A stretch of 64,000 nt of DNA from Imbricaverruca yamaguchii (GCA_034440575.1 JAOTOL010001616.1:2544501-2608500); one strand, 5' to 3'; shown: positions 33,195 to 45,960, counted from the first letter of the stretch. Notes: generated by a model from the sequence alone, not told the origin. A program made the numbers and translations.

Positions 33195-34168
33195 CGACAC
33201 TAGGAAAGTGGTTGTCATCTCACCGAACCAAACACCGGGAAGAAGTAGTACTCTGCTGATTGAGAATAGGCCATACCTTCGCAACACATAGTTATATGTT
33301 GACAGGTGATGACCGACCTCTATGTCCGCGCTGCTCTTACCCGCTTACCGTGACCATGTTTTATGCCACTGCTAGATCTTCTACGACGCCAGATTTTGGG
33401 GCGGTTGAATACCGACTCTTCTCTACCTATGCTTATTGTAACAGTGTCGCTAGACACGTACTGTTTTAATCGTGTAAGATCTAACTGTGGGTGTTGTGAC
33501 TCCGTAAATCAGCCGACCTACCATGCCCCGCACATGTCACGCCCGTGCTTTTCCGTCCGGCGCCAGCGACGCGATCACCGGCCCTCGTCGGAACCGAGTC
33601 AGCGTTCTCGGGACAACGCCCGGCTACTGCGACGTGCACCGGCCTTCCGGCCGTGGCCGAGCCAGGGCGGTGGCCAGACCCCCGCTGGGAGTCGTGTCTG
33701 GACTGTCGAGCCCCGCGGACCTGTCGCTGTCGGTCGCGTGCGTAAATTAACTGTATTTCGGCAACTGTATTTCGGCCTCCAAATTGAGAACTGAAAGTGA
33801 TTGCTGTCGGCTGTCGGCCCGGAACATTATTGCGAGTGTCTATATATTCACTATACTTTCTGCACAATATATCGCGCAGAGAACATATCATGTTTGCATT
33901 CGGAGTTATCGCGACGCGCGGGTCCCCTAGTCTATCACGAGCCTACAAGAACGACCTTCACTACATTATAGGGAACGACTCTGAGGTCGTGGCGTCTGGA
34001 AATATATTTACGTTCATTCGACAAGCTCGCCTTGACGTGATATATCCCCACTCGTAAGGATGGCTAGCAAGATATGATAGCGGCACCGTATATTGTTTAA
34101 AATTCAGTTATGGGCGCAAAATGACCCTTGATGTCGACGCGCCCCTGAACTCCAATCCACCACCGCAC
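33195..34168 (+). mobile_element. Decayed, interrupted LINE 3' end (same family as 11717)
   Basis: The left piece (33195-33370) translates to WLSSHRTKHREEVVLC, a stop, then LRIGHTFATHSYMLTGDDRP and LCPRCSYPLTV. The right piece (33880-34057) gives ENIFTFIRQARLDVIYPHS-like sequence (SGNIFTFIRQARLDVIYPHS) and a stop, then the hairpin gggcgc...gcgcccc tail to 34168. About 500 bp of GC-rich unrelated sequence interrupts it. In-frame stops show it is dead. Confidence 0.8.
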
Positions 34169-35456
34169 GTAGTGACATTTATCATATATAGATGGCCTAT
34201 GACTACATTCGTGATAAGCAAAGGGCTTTATGCTTCTGGCAAATAGACTTTGTGTCGCTGGCTTCGATAGCCAGCGGTTTTGGTAGCCAGTTTAGGCTGA
34301 TATGCACGGGTGATGATTTCTGAAATTTGTTGGAGGCGGAGGGCACAATACGAAGGAACACACATGGATTTGGGGTGCGCACTTCATTGGGTCCCATGTA
34401 AGTAGTTGAAATTATTGTGAGGCCAAAGACAACATTGAGGGGACACTTGCCTCCTCGAAAGAATATAAAACAACACCCCTGCCGGTATCTATGATCTATT
34501 TCACTTGTGATGGTCTGTAGCCGGTCATGTTACACGTCTCATCACTCGTCTGTTACGCTCGGCCTCTTGTCACATCCAAACAATATTTTGCTTCCATTTG
34601 TGACTGGAAATACAAAAAGTACATATGGATTCATCACACTTCCCACCGAGAGTTCCGAGTGACATCCGAATACCTCTGATGACCAGGGGTGAGGACAGGG
34701 GCGGTCGATTTACATTCTGCATTTGTCTACATTGACCTCACGTGCCGCTCGGACTGTTGCGTTGGTATAGACGCAGCCATATCATTGGCACAGACATACT
34801 GCATCTCCAGCCTACTAACCACTAAGGAGCATCATGGTCTCATGGACGGAACATGGTCTCCATGATGATGCCATTGCCAGTGATCTGGGAACCTTTGAGA
34901 AAGTGTTTGCGCACGGCGCAGACATGACGTCCGCGAAGTTAGCGAGAGGTTGAAGGCGCTGCGTCGCCCGGCCCTCGACTTATCTGGAAAAATGACAGGC
35001 GGACATTAAGTGTCGTCCCTCCAAATCAATATTGGATGTATATCGTTTCGCAGATCCCGACTTGCGCAGGCCGTCCGCCCATCACTCGCGTCAAGGTCCA
35101 CCACACAGCACTTCCGCTTGGCTGACACCAATAGTAGTGGGTCGCAGAATCGACTTTTTCAGGACCTTCACGAAGACACGACATGACTGTAATATAGTGG
35201 TTCATGCGTGAAGAGGGAGTAGTCTTTTTACGGGAGCGCAAAATACGCTCCATCGGAAGGTTCGATAGATTAAGGTATCGATATGCTACGCGATTTAGCG
35301 CGCTCATAGTGGTGCTGCGGCGACGATTGAGCATCTATATACCATAGAAATGCATTCGAACGTTTTTGGCTCTTGGCTTCCTCGACAGTGTCTCCCAAGT
35401 CACAGGCGTCGGCTTAAGACACCGTAGTGCAAGCTGCTTGGCATCATCATAACTGT
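34169..35456. other. No feature seen
   Basis: Unique sequence of mixed composition on both strands. Only short open frames; no repeat or exon signature recognised. Confidence 0.5.
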
Positions 35457-35471
35457 GGATATTTCGCAGTG

Positions 35472-35650
35472 CTTGTTTATAGGGTGGTTCACGACGCACT
35501 TTTTGCACATTCACGGCTAATGGCGCCGCTCGCAACGTTTCGCCGGCGGGCCGCGGGATTGGGAAATGTTTCGAGCAGCGCTAGTGCTGAACCCGGAGGA
35601 CCTTTGGTACCCAGGGCCCAACACCTTAGCCACTCGGCCATCCCCGCCTC
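35472..35650 (-). mobile_element. tRNA-derived SINE, family 2, perfect 15-bp TSD
   Basis: Complement: ggccgagtggctaaggtgtt (tRNA-Ser/Leu-type A box), gggttcagcactagcgc (B box region) and gccattagccgtgaatgtgc (core). Flanked by ggatatttcgcagtg at 35457-35471 and 35651-35665, identical. Confidence 0.92.
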
Positions 35651-35765
35651 GGATATTTCGCAGTGACACAAGTAATAACTCACATTCAGTACATGGCAAT
35701 TGGTGTAACAATGCCGTAGCATTCGAAACAATGCGCTGTTTGCTTATACACCATCAGATTATGCC

Positions 35766-36570
35766 GCCACTGGACCAGCCGACACCGACCCCGGGCCTTC
35801 ACCTAGCCCGCCACTGGACCAGCCGACACCGACCCCGGGCCTTCACCTAACCCGTCACTGGACCAGCCGACACCGCCCCCGGGCCTTCACCTAGCCCGCC
35901 ACTGGACCAGCCAACACCCCCCCCCCGGGCCTTCACCTAGCCCGCCACTGGACCAGCCGACACCGCCCCCGGGCCTTCACCTAGCCCCCTGGACCAGTCG
36001 ACACCGCCCCCGGGCTTTCACTCCCCTGGACCAGCCGACACCGCCCCCGGGCCTTCACCTAGCCCCCCTGGACCAGTCGACACCGCCCCCGGGCCTTCAC
36101 CTAGCCCCCCTGGACCAGTCGACACCGCCCCCGGGCCTTCACCTAGCCTCCCTGGACCAGTCGACACCGCCCCCGGGCCTTCCCTAGCCCCCCCCGACCA
36201 TCGACACCGCCCCCGGGCCTTCACCTATCCCCCCCTGGACCAGTCGACACCGCCCCGGGGCCTTCACCTAGCCCGCCACTGGACCAGCCGACACCGCCCC
36301 CGGGCCTTCACCTAGCCCCCCTGGACCAGTCGACACCGCCCCCGGGCCTTCACCTAGCCCCCCCCTGGACCAGTCGACACCGCCCCCGGGCCTTCACCTA
36401 TCCCTCCCCCTGGACCAGTCGACACCGCCCCGGGGCCTTCACCTAGCCCCTTCCCCCTGGACCAGCCGACACCGCCCCCGGGCCTTCACCTAGCCCGCCA
36501 CTGGACCAGTCGACACCGCCCCCGGGCCTTCACTTAGCCCGCCCCTGGACCAGCCGACACGGCCCCCTGG
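35766..36570 (+). repeat. ~44-bp minisatellite (~18 units)
   Basis: Units of ccactggaccagccgacacc, gcccccgggccttcacctag, ccc with C-run length variation. Confidence 0.95.
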
Positions 36571-36728
36571 TACTACATCTCAAGTGAGCCGCACAATCTC
36601 CTGCACTTCCATTCTGGAAGAGTTTCTGTTCGCACAGTCTTCCATTCACATTGCACTATCTTTACCCAGCCACGAAGCATTTCCCCCTCGTCCCTTTACA
36701 CCGGCCCACTCATCCTATGACTCTGGAA

Positions 36729-36845
36729 CTGTGACGTGACGTGACGCTGATCCTGTATAGTGACATTGGACCTGTCACACGACGCTGACCCCGTCACGTG
36801 ACGCTGACCCCGTCACGTGACGCTGACCCGACCACGTGACGCCGC
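36729..36845 (+). repeat. 21-bp repeats carrying CACGTG
   Basis: Four to five units of ccgtcacgtgacgctgaccc, each with an E-box palindrome CACGTG next to GTGACG. It lies at the left edge of a CpG-rich stretch (36840-37520). Whether it is regulatory is not shown. Confidence 0.75.
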
Positions 36846-36994
36846 CATCCGGCCGTTACGCCTCAGTGACGACGTCAAGTGGGCAAATGGATCAGCGCTG
36901 CTTTCTCCGTCGGGCGGCGCGCGCGGGCATGTCTATTGGGGTTATCACACGGGCAGGGCCAGACCATCCGGCCAGCGAATTAGCACCGCTACTT

Positions 36995-37165
36995 TGCGGC
37001 TGAGTCGAATCAGGGGTGTATCGTCATCATCTGGAGCAGCACTGTGGCTGAGCTGGACCAGGGGTACATCATCATGATCTGGAGCTGAGCTGGACCCGGG
37101 GGTACATCATCATGATCTGGAGCTGAGCTGGACTAGGGGTGCATCATCATGATCTGGAGCGGCGG
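36995..37165 (+). repeat. Short minisatellite (gagctggac..ggggtacatcatcat)
   Basis: Four diverged units of gagctggaccaggggtacat then catcatgatctg. Confidence 0.85.
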
Positions 37166-37539
37166 CACGTGGTCGGCAGTCGTGTAATGACTCCCACTCG
37201 GAGGCCGGCTCTGCAGCTGCCGTCCGGGCGGCATGGACTCCGATCCGCCGCGGTGCTGTTCCTCTGCGGCGCAGGTGCGCGCGCGAGACGGACGGGTCTC
37301 TCGACTGGCGCCAAATGCGGCTGGCCAGTGGCGGTTCTCCGGGAAACGAGGCCGGCCGATGCGCGATGGGTTGGTGCGGCGCGCTGCGGTGGGGCGGGAT
37401 GGTGCGGTTGTCATGGCCACACGGCCGCGTCTCGCCGCTCGTCTGACGCCGTTATTGAGCTGGCTCACGCGCCCGGAGCCACCGGTACAGGCCGCTCTGC
37501 ACGCCCGCTGAACTCCTACCTCACCCCACTGCCACTGTG

Positions 37540-38612
37540 ATGTGATGGTAGAGTAGGGCGTGCGACCTCACGTGTTCAGGCGTCTGTGAAAAGAAACGCA
37601 TCTTCGGCCTAGCAAAAATGTATTTAAGAAAAGTTTTTGTTCCCGAACTGATTACCGGTTTCCATGTCTCCACTAAATGATTTGTTGGTATTCTTGAAGT
37701 ATTCTAACATTCAGACAAAGGAGACAATCGGATCGGTTGGATCAATTGATTACACGCCGATGGTGAACCAACATGCATTCATTTCGTTTGTTTGTGATGG
37801 TAGAGCATAAAGGCTTATTCATCTTGTACTAACTAAATAAAAACAGGTCGAATGAGTGGACAACGAACAATGCTATTTGAAACGCCATGATAATCACCAT
37901 GGTCCTCTCCTGGGCGTGGGGGCAGGGTATGCAGAATATTTCCATAAACTAATGTCGCATTGATCATTTGCAAATCAATGTGTTTCCTGTGCACAAATAA
38001 TCATACGAGATGATAGCAATCATGATCTAGCACATGATAATTTGCCATTCAGCTTTTTACAATTCACGTGTAACAATTGCTGCACTTTGGTAATATTTGA
38101 TTAGTCTGATATAGAAGTAGCAACATTTAGTACCTTGGTTTGCAAAATACTATATGGTCTGACGTTTCCCCAGCTTTTCTCGGATACTTTGTTTTGTTTA
38201 TTGTTTGCTTCCGTTCGGTCGACCTGCCCGTCCCAGGCTCACTGACCGTTGTCGGGCATAGTAGGAGTCAGCGTCTGTGTGATTATGCTTTATTTTTATT
38301 TCCGTCACATCTAACTCGTGTCCATCCCGAAGCATCATCATCTACCATCTCCTCATCAACAATTGCACACTTATCACCAGATCCCTTCACTGTATCAGCT
38401 GGTCCATTGCCACGAGGTTTGGTCCGACCACTGCGCGACTTGCGCATCTCCTGCTCAGCTCCTGTCTGGTTGGCTCATCACCAGTCACTGCACCTGGATC
38501 CTCTGTTTGTACCTCTGCCGAATCCTTCAGCATTGTGAGTTTGCCATCAGAATCATCACCCCTTTCCCGGCCCAAATATTTTCCCAATTTCAGCCTGAAT
38601 GCACCGCGATTA
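37540..38612. other. No supported gene; one 132-codon open frame
   Basis: Mostly AT-rich. An open frame at 38140-38538 (+) has no recognisable domain, and its codon use is unlike the GC3-rich PP2A exons; I do not call it a gene. Confidence 0.4.
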
Positions 38613-38627
38613 CCCCGAGAAGTGAGT

Positions 38628-38649
38628 CGCCCTAAAGCCCTAATAACTC
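38628..38649 (+). mobile_element. 22-bp LINE-tail insertion with 15-bp TSD
   Basis: cgccctaaagccctaataac plus tc, the last ~22 bases of the mini-element/LINE tail, bounded by ccccgagaagtgagt at 38613-38627 and 38650-38664, an exact 15-bp duplication. Confidence 0.8.
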
Positions 38650-39006
38650 CCCCGAGAAGTGAGTGAACGACTTGAGAAGGTTCCGCTCACAATCATTCAC
38701 TTCCGTATATCTCCTTCGTCAAGTCCAGGGTCGGGTAGCATTATATACGGCCATTTGTGCAGGGTCTGGGCCCGCGCATCATGGGCGGACCAGCATTGTT
38801 ACTGAGGAAATCAGAAATATACTCCTTCATTCAAACCGGAATGAGAAGAAAAACACCCACATGGAGAAACGGAGACAGAGAAATTCACGTCCACACCGGA
38901 GCGATAATCAGAACAGCAGTAGCTAGAACCAGGACTTGTCAAAACAACGAGCACTCAGAGGAACTAACTGTTGCAGTGCACACAGCACACCGCCACACTT
39001 TCACAT

Positions 39007-39037
<31 letters not shown>

Positions 39038-39127
39038 CTGTCATGAGTGGAGACGAACGCTGCACCGGCTCAGACCTATCACTCTTCGTGCAGTCGAGAA
39101 TTTGCACGAACGGAGCACGTAGCCTAT

Positions 39128-39630
39128 CGGGACGAGAGCCAGCGGACAGAAAGCCCTGCCATAGCGTGCCCGGCCGCGCAGGACCTGGAGCCGGCCATGG
39201 GGACCTGAGGCAGCGGACAGAAAGCCCTGCCATAGCGTGCCCGGCCGCGCGTAGGACCTGGAGCCGGCCATCGGGACCTGAGCCAGCGGACAGAAAGCCC
39301 TGCCATAGCGTGCCCGGCCGCGCGTAGGACCTGGAGCCGACCATGGGGACCTGAGCCAGCGGACAGAAAGCCCTGCCATAGCGTGCCCGGCCGCGCGCGC
39401 AGGACCTGGAGCCGGCCATCGGGACCTGAGCCAGCGGACAGAAAGCCCTGTCTCAGTGTGCCCGGCCGCGCCAGTAGGACCTGGAGCCGACCATGGGGAC
39501 CGGTGCCCTGCCATAGCGTGCCCGGCCGCGCGTAGGACCTGGAGCCGGCCATCGGGACCTGAGCCAGCGGGCAAAAAGCCCTGTCTCAGTGTGCCTGGCC
39601 GCGCCAGTAGGATCTGGAGCCGACCAACCG
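39128..39630 (+). repeat. ~73-bp minisatellite (~7 units)
   Basis: Units of gggacctgagccagcggaca, gaaagccctgccatagcgtg, cccggccgcgcgtaggacct, ggagccggccatc. Confidence 0.95.
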
Positions 39631-41286
39631 GTTTGCGTGCCAGTGTGAGGCGATGAGGATTCGCTGGAAGACAGTGGTGAACAGTCGTCAGATGGAGGTC
39701 TGCCATTTGCGGCCATCCAGGACGTATCCAGGTCCTGCCGTCCAGAACGGACCCAGAACGGACCTTCGAGGCAGAAAGTTACCCTATGCAGCTTGCAAAC
39801 AGTCTTCAGTCTTTTAAGATGTCTGCCTAAAAAGAGGCCCGCGCAGCAACGCAGTCGATCATCTGATGCGCCAATTACCTGTGACAATGTCGTCCTGCTT
39901 TGCATCGGGATGAAAACACAAAATAACAATGTTCCTAGAGAGCATGTTCCTACTTCCATGCAAAAAGAAGATATTTGCAAGCGGAGTGCCACAAGCTGGT
40001 CTGTAGTTGCCCACAAATGGTTGTAGCTTGATTGCAAAGCGGTGCGAGATCGCTAGAATTTCGCCATGTGAAAAGTCTGAATGTCACTCGTAGTTCGGAT
40101 CCAACCAGCCAGCTAAATTGCTCTGATTGCTTTAGCCTACACCTGAAGTGGGGCCACCTGGTGTATCACAGGCGAAAGCAGATGCTGATAATTCAACTCC
40201 CGACATAAAGTCTCGTTTTTAAAAAAATTAATCTGAATGTGTTTGTGAAAATGCTGACGCTCCGTTTCCACACAGGTTTTCGTTATCGCTGTACAAGTGC
40301 TGTAATTAGGACGCCTTCCAGAATGGCACCCATCGGGATGTCAGCTTCCATTCGCATGCCACGAGTCTCTGCCATTTATTTACCTAAAACATTTGTATAG
40401 TGGGTAGGGCTGCCATGCCACAAAATACGAGTAAATTTAGAGCATGTCCTCAGGAGCACGTTGATCTTTTGGGTTTTTAGACTCGGGAAAAGGAAACAAC
40501 ATAGTCACTTTCCGGGTCATACTCCCCACCGCGGTAATCCGAACACAACCATCTGTTTTGCTTTATTCAAGCTGCAATCAATGCCTTGGGTGAAGTTAAA
40601 AAAAAACTGGTCATGCCAAGCTTTGATCTGCGCTGCTTCAGTCTAATTCACGTGCCGAATTTCTCCGTCTGAAATCCGCTTCTGCACGGGAAGTTGAACA
40701 GCCAAACAAGGTTGACGAGCTCGAATAATTGCCGTGCGCGGCTTAAATGTAGCTCACGGAGGCTTGCAACCGTGACAAACCACAGACTCCAGATGTGGAT
40801 TTTCTCCACTCTGCCAATCGAACCAAGTTGTGAACATTCAAAGCCACACACAGCAGGAGCCAGCGCAAGGGCGGCAGGATTTCGCCGGGTGGAGTGGCAA
40901 AGCTCACTTTGTACAACTCGACAAGGTTAGTGCTGAAATTCACTTCTCATTTTTTGGTGGCTGTGGGTGAAGTGGAGTGGGGTGGGGGTTGTCAAGCCCC
41001 GCCACTAATCCCTTATGAAGTAGGAAATATCCACGAAGAACTATTTCGCACCGATATTCAGTGAAGAGGTATTGGGATTCCGCACCGAGATAATGCCGAT
41101 ATTACCAATAAAAAGGGGGGTTCCGCACCGAGATAATAAATCCGTTGGTAGCCATGACACATGGAATGGGGGGATTGTATGTACAGATCAAGTGAACAGA
41201 CTGGATATCTGAGAAGAAGCTGTACCAAGGCGGCGGAAGCCTGGTGTCCCCGACTTACCCCAGACATGCCACACTCAGCTCTGAGA
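39631..41286. other. No feature seen
   Basis: Unique AT-rich to mixed sequence; ORFs are short and unconvincing. ttccgcaccgagataat is repeated at 41077 and 41119. Confidence 0.5.
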
Positions 41287-41440
41287 CGGCTGTTGGTTGT
41301 TCGACGTTTGTTGTTTGACGTTTGTTGTTTGACGTTTGTTGTTTGACGTTTGTTGTTTGACGTTTGTTGTTTGACGTTTGCCGTTTGACGTTTGTTGTTT
41401 GACTTTTGTCATTTAACGTTTGTTGTTTGACGTGTGTTGC
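41287..41440 (+). repeat. 15-bp minisatellite (~10 units)
   Basis: Units of tgtttgacgtttgtt. Confidence 0.95.
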
Positions 41441-42168
41441 TTTTGTTGGCGCATTCCATTCTATTGAGCGCCATATTTAACTTTTTTTTTAAACGGGCAG
41501 TGCAAGGATCGATAGTCCCGAATATCTCGGAAACTAAAGACCCTTGCAGCGCAAAATATCGAGTGTAGTTAGGGTGGGTGGATGGGGGTTGAAGGACATG
41601 ACGAGGCCGGTCACTTTGGAACACGGTATCCTTCTTTCGTTTTCCTTGTCTGTCTTCTTTATTTACATTTGCCCTCCTTTTCCTTTCTTTTTGTCTGTTA
41701 GCGGACATGACGTGGCTTGCCTTTGAGGAAGGTAAGCTATATCATGAGGATCAGAAGATCACAGCGATTGTCCACTGCCTGTATGGGCAAGCACAATCCT
41801 CGATGTGTCAATGGTACTGATAGACATCGATGCTGATAAGATTATTACTGTTACATAACTCCAGGAAGATCAATATCTCGAAGAGTTACCAACTGTTGCA
41901 AAGAAAAAATAGAATGAGATTAGAGAAGATTTTTTCCACTGCCGTCATGACAATATCGATCATCTCCTCATGAAGCTAGGCTTATAATGTGCCGAAGTCC
42001 ATGGGACACAAGGGTTTCCACTTAAATAACAAAGCGCATCATTTACTCTTAGAACCGTAGTGTTCATTTTACACTGCATATGCTCGGTTCTCTAAGAATT
42101 CGGAAAGCCTGGCAGAAGGAAAGTTCCATTGCTGGGGACTTAAAAAGCTACATACCTCAGAATAAAGG

Positions 42169-42314
42169 CTTATTTATCGTTTATTGGGTGTTTCACGACG
42201 CATTGTATGCACGATCACGGCTAATGGCGCCGCCCACAGTTTCGCCAGCGGGCCGCGGGATTAGGAAATGCCCCGTACCCAGAACTCACATCTTAACCAC
42301 TCGGTCATCCCCGT
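42169..42314 (-). mobile_element. SINE, family 2, with internal deletion
   Basis: Same family as 35472 and 49071 but lacking ~35 bp around the B box. Flanked by cctcagaataaagg (42155-42168) and cctcaaaatagagg (42315-42328), 12 of 14 matching. Confidence 0.82.
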
Positions 42315-43204
42315 CCCTCAAAATAGAGGTACTACCTACGAAGTGACTAAAATCAGGATGATCCCATCTGTAATTTGTAGCTCAATACTATGTTCAGTTG
42401 AGATAACATGAAAGGATTTTGAAGTCACTTACCTTGCTTACACCTGTGGTTGATGGCTGACTGGAGACTAAGTGTGCTACTGACTTCTTTCAATTCCTCT
42501 TGCACCCTGCACATATCTGCCTGCGTTTATTTTCAAATATTGATGTTGGGTGCAACTGCAGATGCGGACAAATTGACAAGCTTGATTACGACATTCAGAT
42601 ACTTTCTTGATACGAAGCATACCGGAACTCTATAAATTGGGAGGATGCTTGCTCCTCGAACTCATCCTTCAAGTATACAAGAAGATGCGGAGTCCGAAAT
42701 TGACGACTTTTATCACAAAGCGTCAGTGAAGCTGCCTAAAAAGCAATCCGTTGGTCAGTTTTTGAAAGACAAGCGGCCAATGGACAGCAAAAAGAAAAAC
42801 AAGCCACAAACCACTAGCATCCCAACCAAATGCACATTCGTCATGGAGGACATGTCTTGACGTCCTGCCACCATACCGCGTAACGAACCTCAATGAACCT
42901 GCATTTGAACGCTATTAAAGAAGAGTTAAAATAGACATGTTCTCGCGGATTTCGTTGCAATATGCGACTGAGCTGGATGGGCGGTGGTCTCGTATAAACT
43001 GAGCTTCAGCACGCCACAAAATCACAACCGAAAGTGAGTGTTGGCATAGCGGCCTGGGAGGTGCAGGCTGCTGTCATTGTTTCTGGCCGTTGAACCTAAG
43101 ATCATGCACTTGTGTCCGAATCCGATCTTGAACCGAAGACCATCGGAATTCGTGTCCACATGTGCCGCATGCGAGTGATGCCTGCATTTCATGACTAAAT
43201 TTGG

Positions 43205-44177
43205 TCATTGCCAGACGACTCACTGTCTGGCCAAAGCAGTGACGATTCACTTTCTGAGCAGAGCAGAGGCAGCTCACTGTCTGGGAGAGACGACTCACTG
43301 TCTGGGTGAGACGACTCTCTGTCTGGACAGAGCAGAGACGACTCACTGTCTGGGCAGAGTAGAGACGACTCACTGTCTGGACAGAGCAGAGACCCTCTGA
43401 CAGAGCAAGACGACCCACTGTCTGGACAGAGCAGAGACGACTCTGTCTGGACAGAGCAGAGACGACTCACTGTCTGGACAGAGCAGAGACGACTCACTGT
43501 CTGGGAGAGACGACTCTCTGTTTGGACAGAGCAGAGACGACTCACTGTCTGGACAGAGCAGAGACGACTCTCTGTCTGGACAGAGCAGAGACGACTCACT
43601 GTCTGGGCAGAGCAGAGACGACTCACTGTCTGGACAGAGCAGAGACGACTCACTGTCTGGACAGAGCAGAGACGACTCACTGTCTGGGCAGAGCAGAGAC
43701 GACTCACTGTCTGGACAGAGCAGAGACGACTCACTGTCTGCAGAGCAGAGACGACCCTGTCTGGACAGAGCAGAGACGACTCTCTGTCTGGACAGAGCAG
43801 AGACGTGTTACGCACTCTTCTAAAGACACTGTCTGGACAGAGACGACTCACTGTCTGGACAGAGCAGAGACGACTCACTTCTGGACAGCGAGACAACTCA
43901 CTGTCTGGACAGAGCAGAGACGACTCACTGTCTGGCGAGGTTTACACTTTTGGCAGAGCAGAGACGACTCTCTGTCTGGACAGAGCAGAGACGACTCACT
44001 GTCTGGACAGAGCAGAGACGACTCACTGTCTGGACAGAGCAGAGACGACTCTCTGTCTGGACAGAGCAGAGACGACTCACTGTCTGGGCAGAGCAGAGAC
44101 GACTCACTGTCTGGACAGAGCAGAGACGACTTTCTGTCTGGACAGAGCAGAGACAACTCACTGTCTGGGCAGAGCAG
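43205..44177 (+). repeat. ~27-bp array with palindromic core (~36 units)
   Basis: Units of gacgactcactgtctggaca plus gagcaga. Each includes CTGTC-TG-GACAG, extended to CTCTGTC/GACAGAG in many units, so single strands could form a hairpin per unit. Ends in ggcagagcag at 44177, a possible acceptor. Confidence 0.95.
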
Positions 44178-44324
44178 CCGCCTGGCACACGCGTGTGCTC
44201 AGCCAAACCATGTGCCGTCTGGAGAAAGGCGGCCCGGATTTGCTCGACTTCCGGCGGGCGCGCTCACTTTCCGCTGTCTCGCGGCGATCGGGTATCGGAT
44301 ACAGCCACCTGACGACGCCAGTAC
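44178..44324 (+). CDS. GC-rich island between two arrays: candidate exon
   Basis: 147 bp of unique GC-rich sequence with AG at its left edge and GTACCA at its right, bounded by the 27-bp array on the left and a 59-bp array on the right. The 59-bp units restart at the same GTAC. Two forward frames are open throughout; one reads VLSQTMCRLEKGGPDLLDFR and then RARSLSAVSRRSGIGYSH. The arrangement mirrors PP2A-A exon G. I do not recognise the protein and cannot fix the frame. Confidence 0.25.
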
Positions 44325-44720
44325 CACACCCACACTGCTGGTCAGGTCTGGGGCCTGCTACCGACCCCCCGAGGTGCCAGTACTACACCCACACTGCTGG
44401 TCAGGTCAGGGGCCCGCTACCGACCCCCCGAGGTGCCAGTACTACACCCACACTGCTGGTCAGGTCAGGGGCCCGCTACCGACCCCCCGAGGTACCAGTA
44501 CTACACCCACACTGCTGGTCAGGTCAGGGGCCCGCTACCGACCCCCCGAGGTGTCAGTACCACACCCACACCACTGGTCAGGTCAGGAGCCCGCTGTCGG
44601 ACCCCTAACGACACAAGTACTACGTCCGCACCACTGGTCAGGTCAGGGGCTGGCTACCGGCCTCCTGAGGTGCCAGTACCACATCCATACCACTGTCCGT
44701 GGCGACAATGCTGTTGGCAC
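44325..44720 (+). repeat. 59-bp array (~6.5 units)
   Basis: Units of gtactacacccacactgctg, gtcaggtcaggggcccgcta and ccgaccccccgaggtgcca. Starts cleanly at GTAC after acgacgcca. Confidence 0.93.
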
Positions 44721-45960
44721 CACACCACTGCAGCGGGTCCTTTTACTCCAACAATTTGCTCGATTCGTATTCTTTGCTGAAGTGTAATTCGAATGAATGT
44801 TAGGCCAGGCTAATTCAACTATCTCGTTTCTCAATCACTAATCGTATTACAAAAAGTTAAATCGCATTAGGATACGTTAAATGCAGCGTTTGCTGGGACT
44901 TACCATGCACACTGGATCTTGTTGTCTTCGGCCTTGCATTGGCATTGACATACATACTGTTCGCGCGGCTTAGCTGGACGCTTTCAGTTGGCAGCAGACC
45001 ACGCCCAATGCCTGGCGACATGATGGGCATGCCAGGGCAATTCAGGCTGGGCTCGAACGATCTCGTTTCAGAGCTGTAGGAGATGCTCTCAAGCGTAACG
45101 TGCTTTCTATCGTGACCCGAGGGAGGGACAGAGTGTGCCGAACCACCGCCGATTACGATTCATCTTCCAAAAGTCGTTGTTGAACGGCTGAAGCGGCTAT
45201 CTGTGCCACTGGTGGAGAATATGCCAGAACTGTTGAGCGAATGCTAGTGGATAAAGTGATGGAGGTCTGATGCCACCAACGCATTCGTTTTACTGGAAAA
45301 CAAGTACTAGTCAACATTTAAGAACATATCGCTTAGGTAATGCACAGGCTAGGTTTTCTCTGCACTAGTCGAGTACCGGCGATAATAGGGGAGCTCGCAC
45401 TGCCATACTCCGACAGTAGCTTTCTGAGAGTTGGCTTCCACCTCCGCCGTGACCTCAAACTGAGCTGACTGACTCGTCCAGCGTCGGTTCACACGCTCTC
45501 GTTGGGCCACTTTCGCCTCGAGTAAAACTGTCGAGAGTAGCGACACCGGGACACATCTTCTCGTGAACTCCGCGACCCCGCATTTCTCTGCCGTTTTCTA
45601 CACTGTGTGATGCTACGTCCACTGAGAGGTAGTTGAGAAGGAGCGAGGACACCGCCAGCTCGCTTCGCGTGTTCATTGTAGCAGCAGGTGAGCCAGTTGT
45701 CGGTTTTACAGGCACAGACAGATCGAGGCAAGGCCGTCGTAATATAAACGAATTGGGCTGACGGAAATCAGTCGTGACAACGTCCCGAAGCTCATTAGCC
45801 GGGACGACACCGCGGTGTATCCGGTGAAATGCGACGGTACATGCACCTTGCACCGCCGGCATGTAGCATATCGGTATCGATTGCCCACCAGACACGATTC
45901 CATTACTCGATGACGTTGCACACCAGCTCGCTCACAGATGCCGGTGACGCACGTGCAGAT
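44721..45960. other. No supported gene
   Basis: Unique sequence. Minus-strand open frames of 80-146 codons overlap here (45455-45895), without domain or splice support. Confidence 0.4.

Noticed and set aside
33481..33794. GC-rich open frames within the LINE debris
   Set aside because: Several overlapping frames on both strands with no domain; they interrupt a dead LINE and are probably inserted non-coding sequence.
42645..42860. Lys-rich 71-codon open frame
   Set aside because: No recognisable family, no splice or promoter support, atypical codon use compared with the GC3-rich exons.
43205..44177. CRISPR-like array
   Set aside because: Units are contiguous with no unique spacers and the DNA is eukaryotic; the same holds for all the other arrays.
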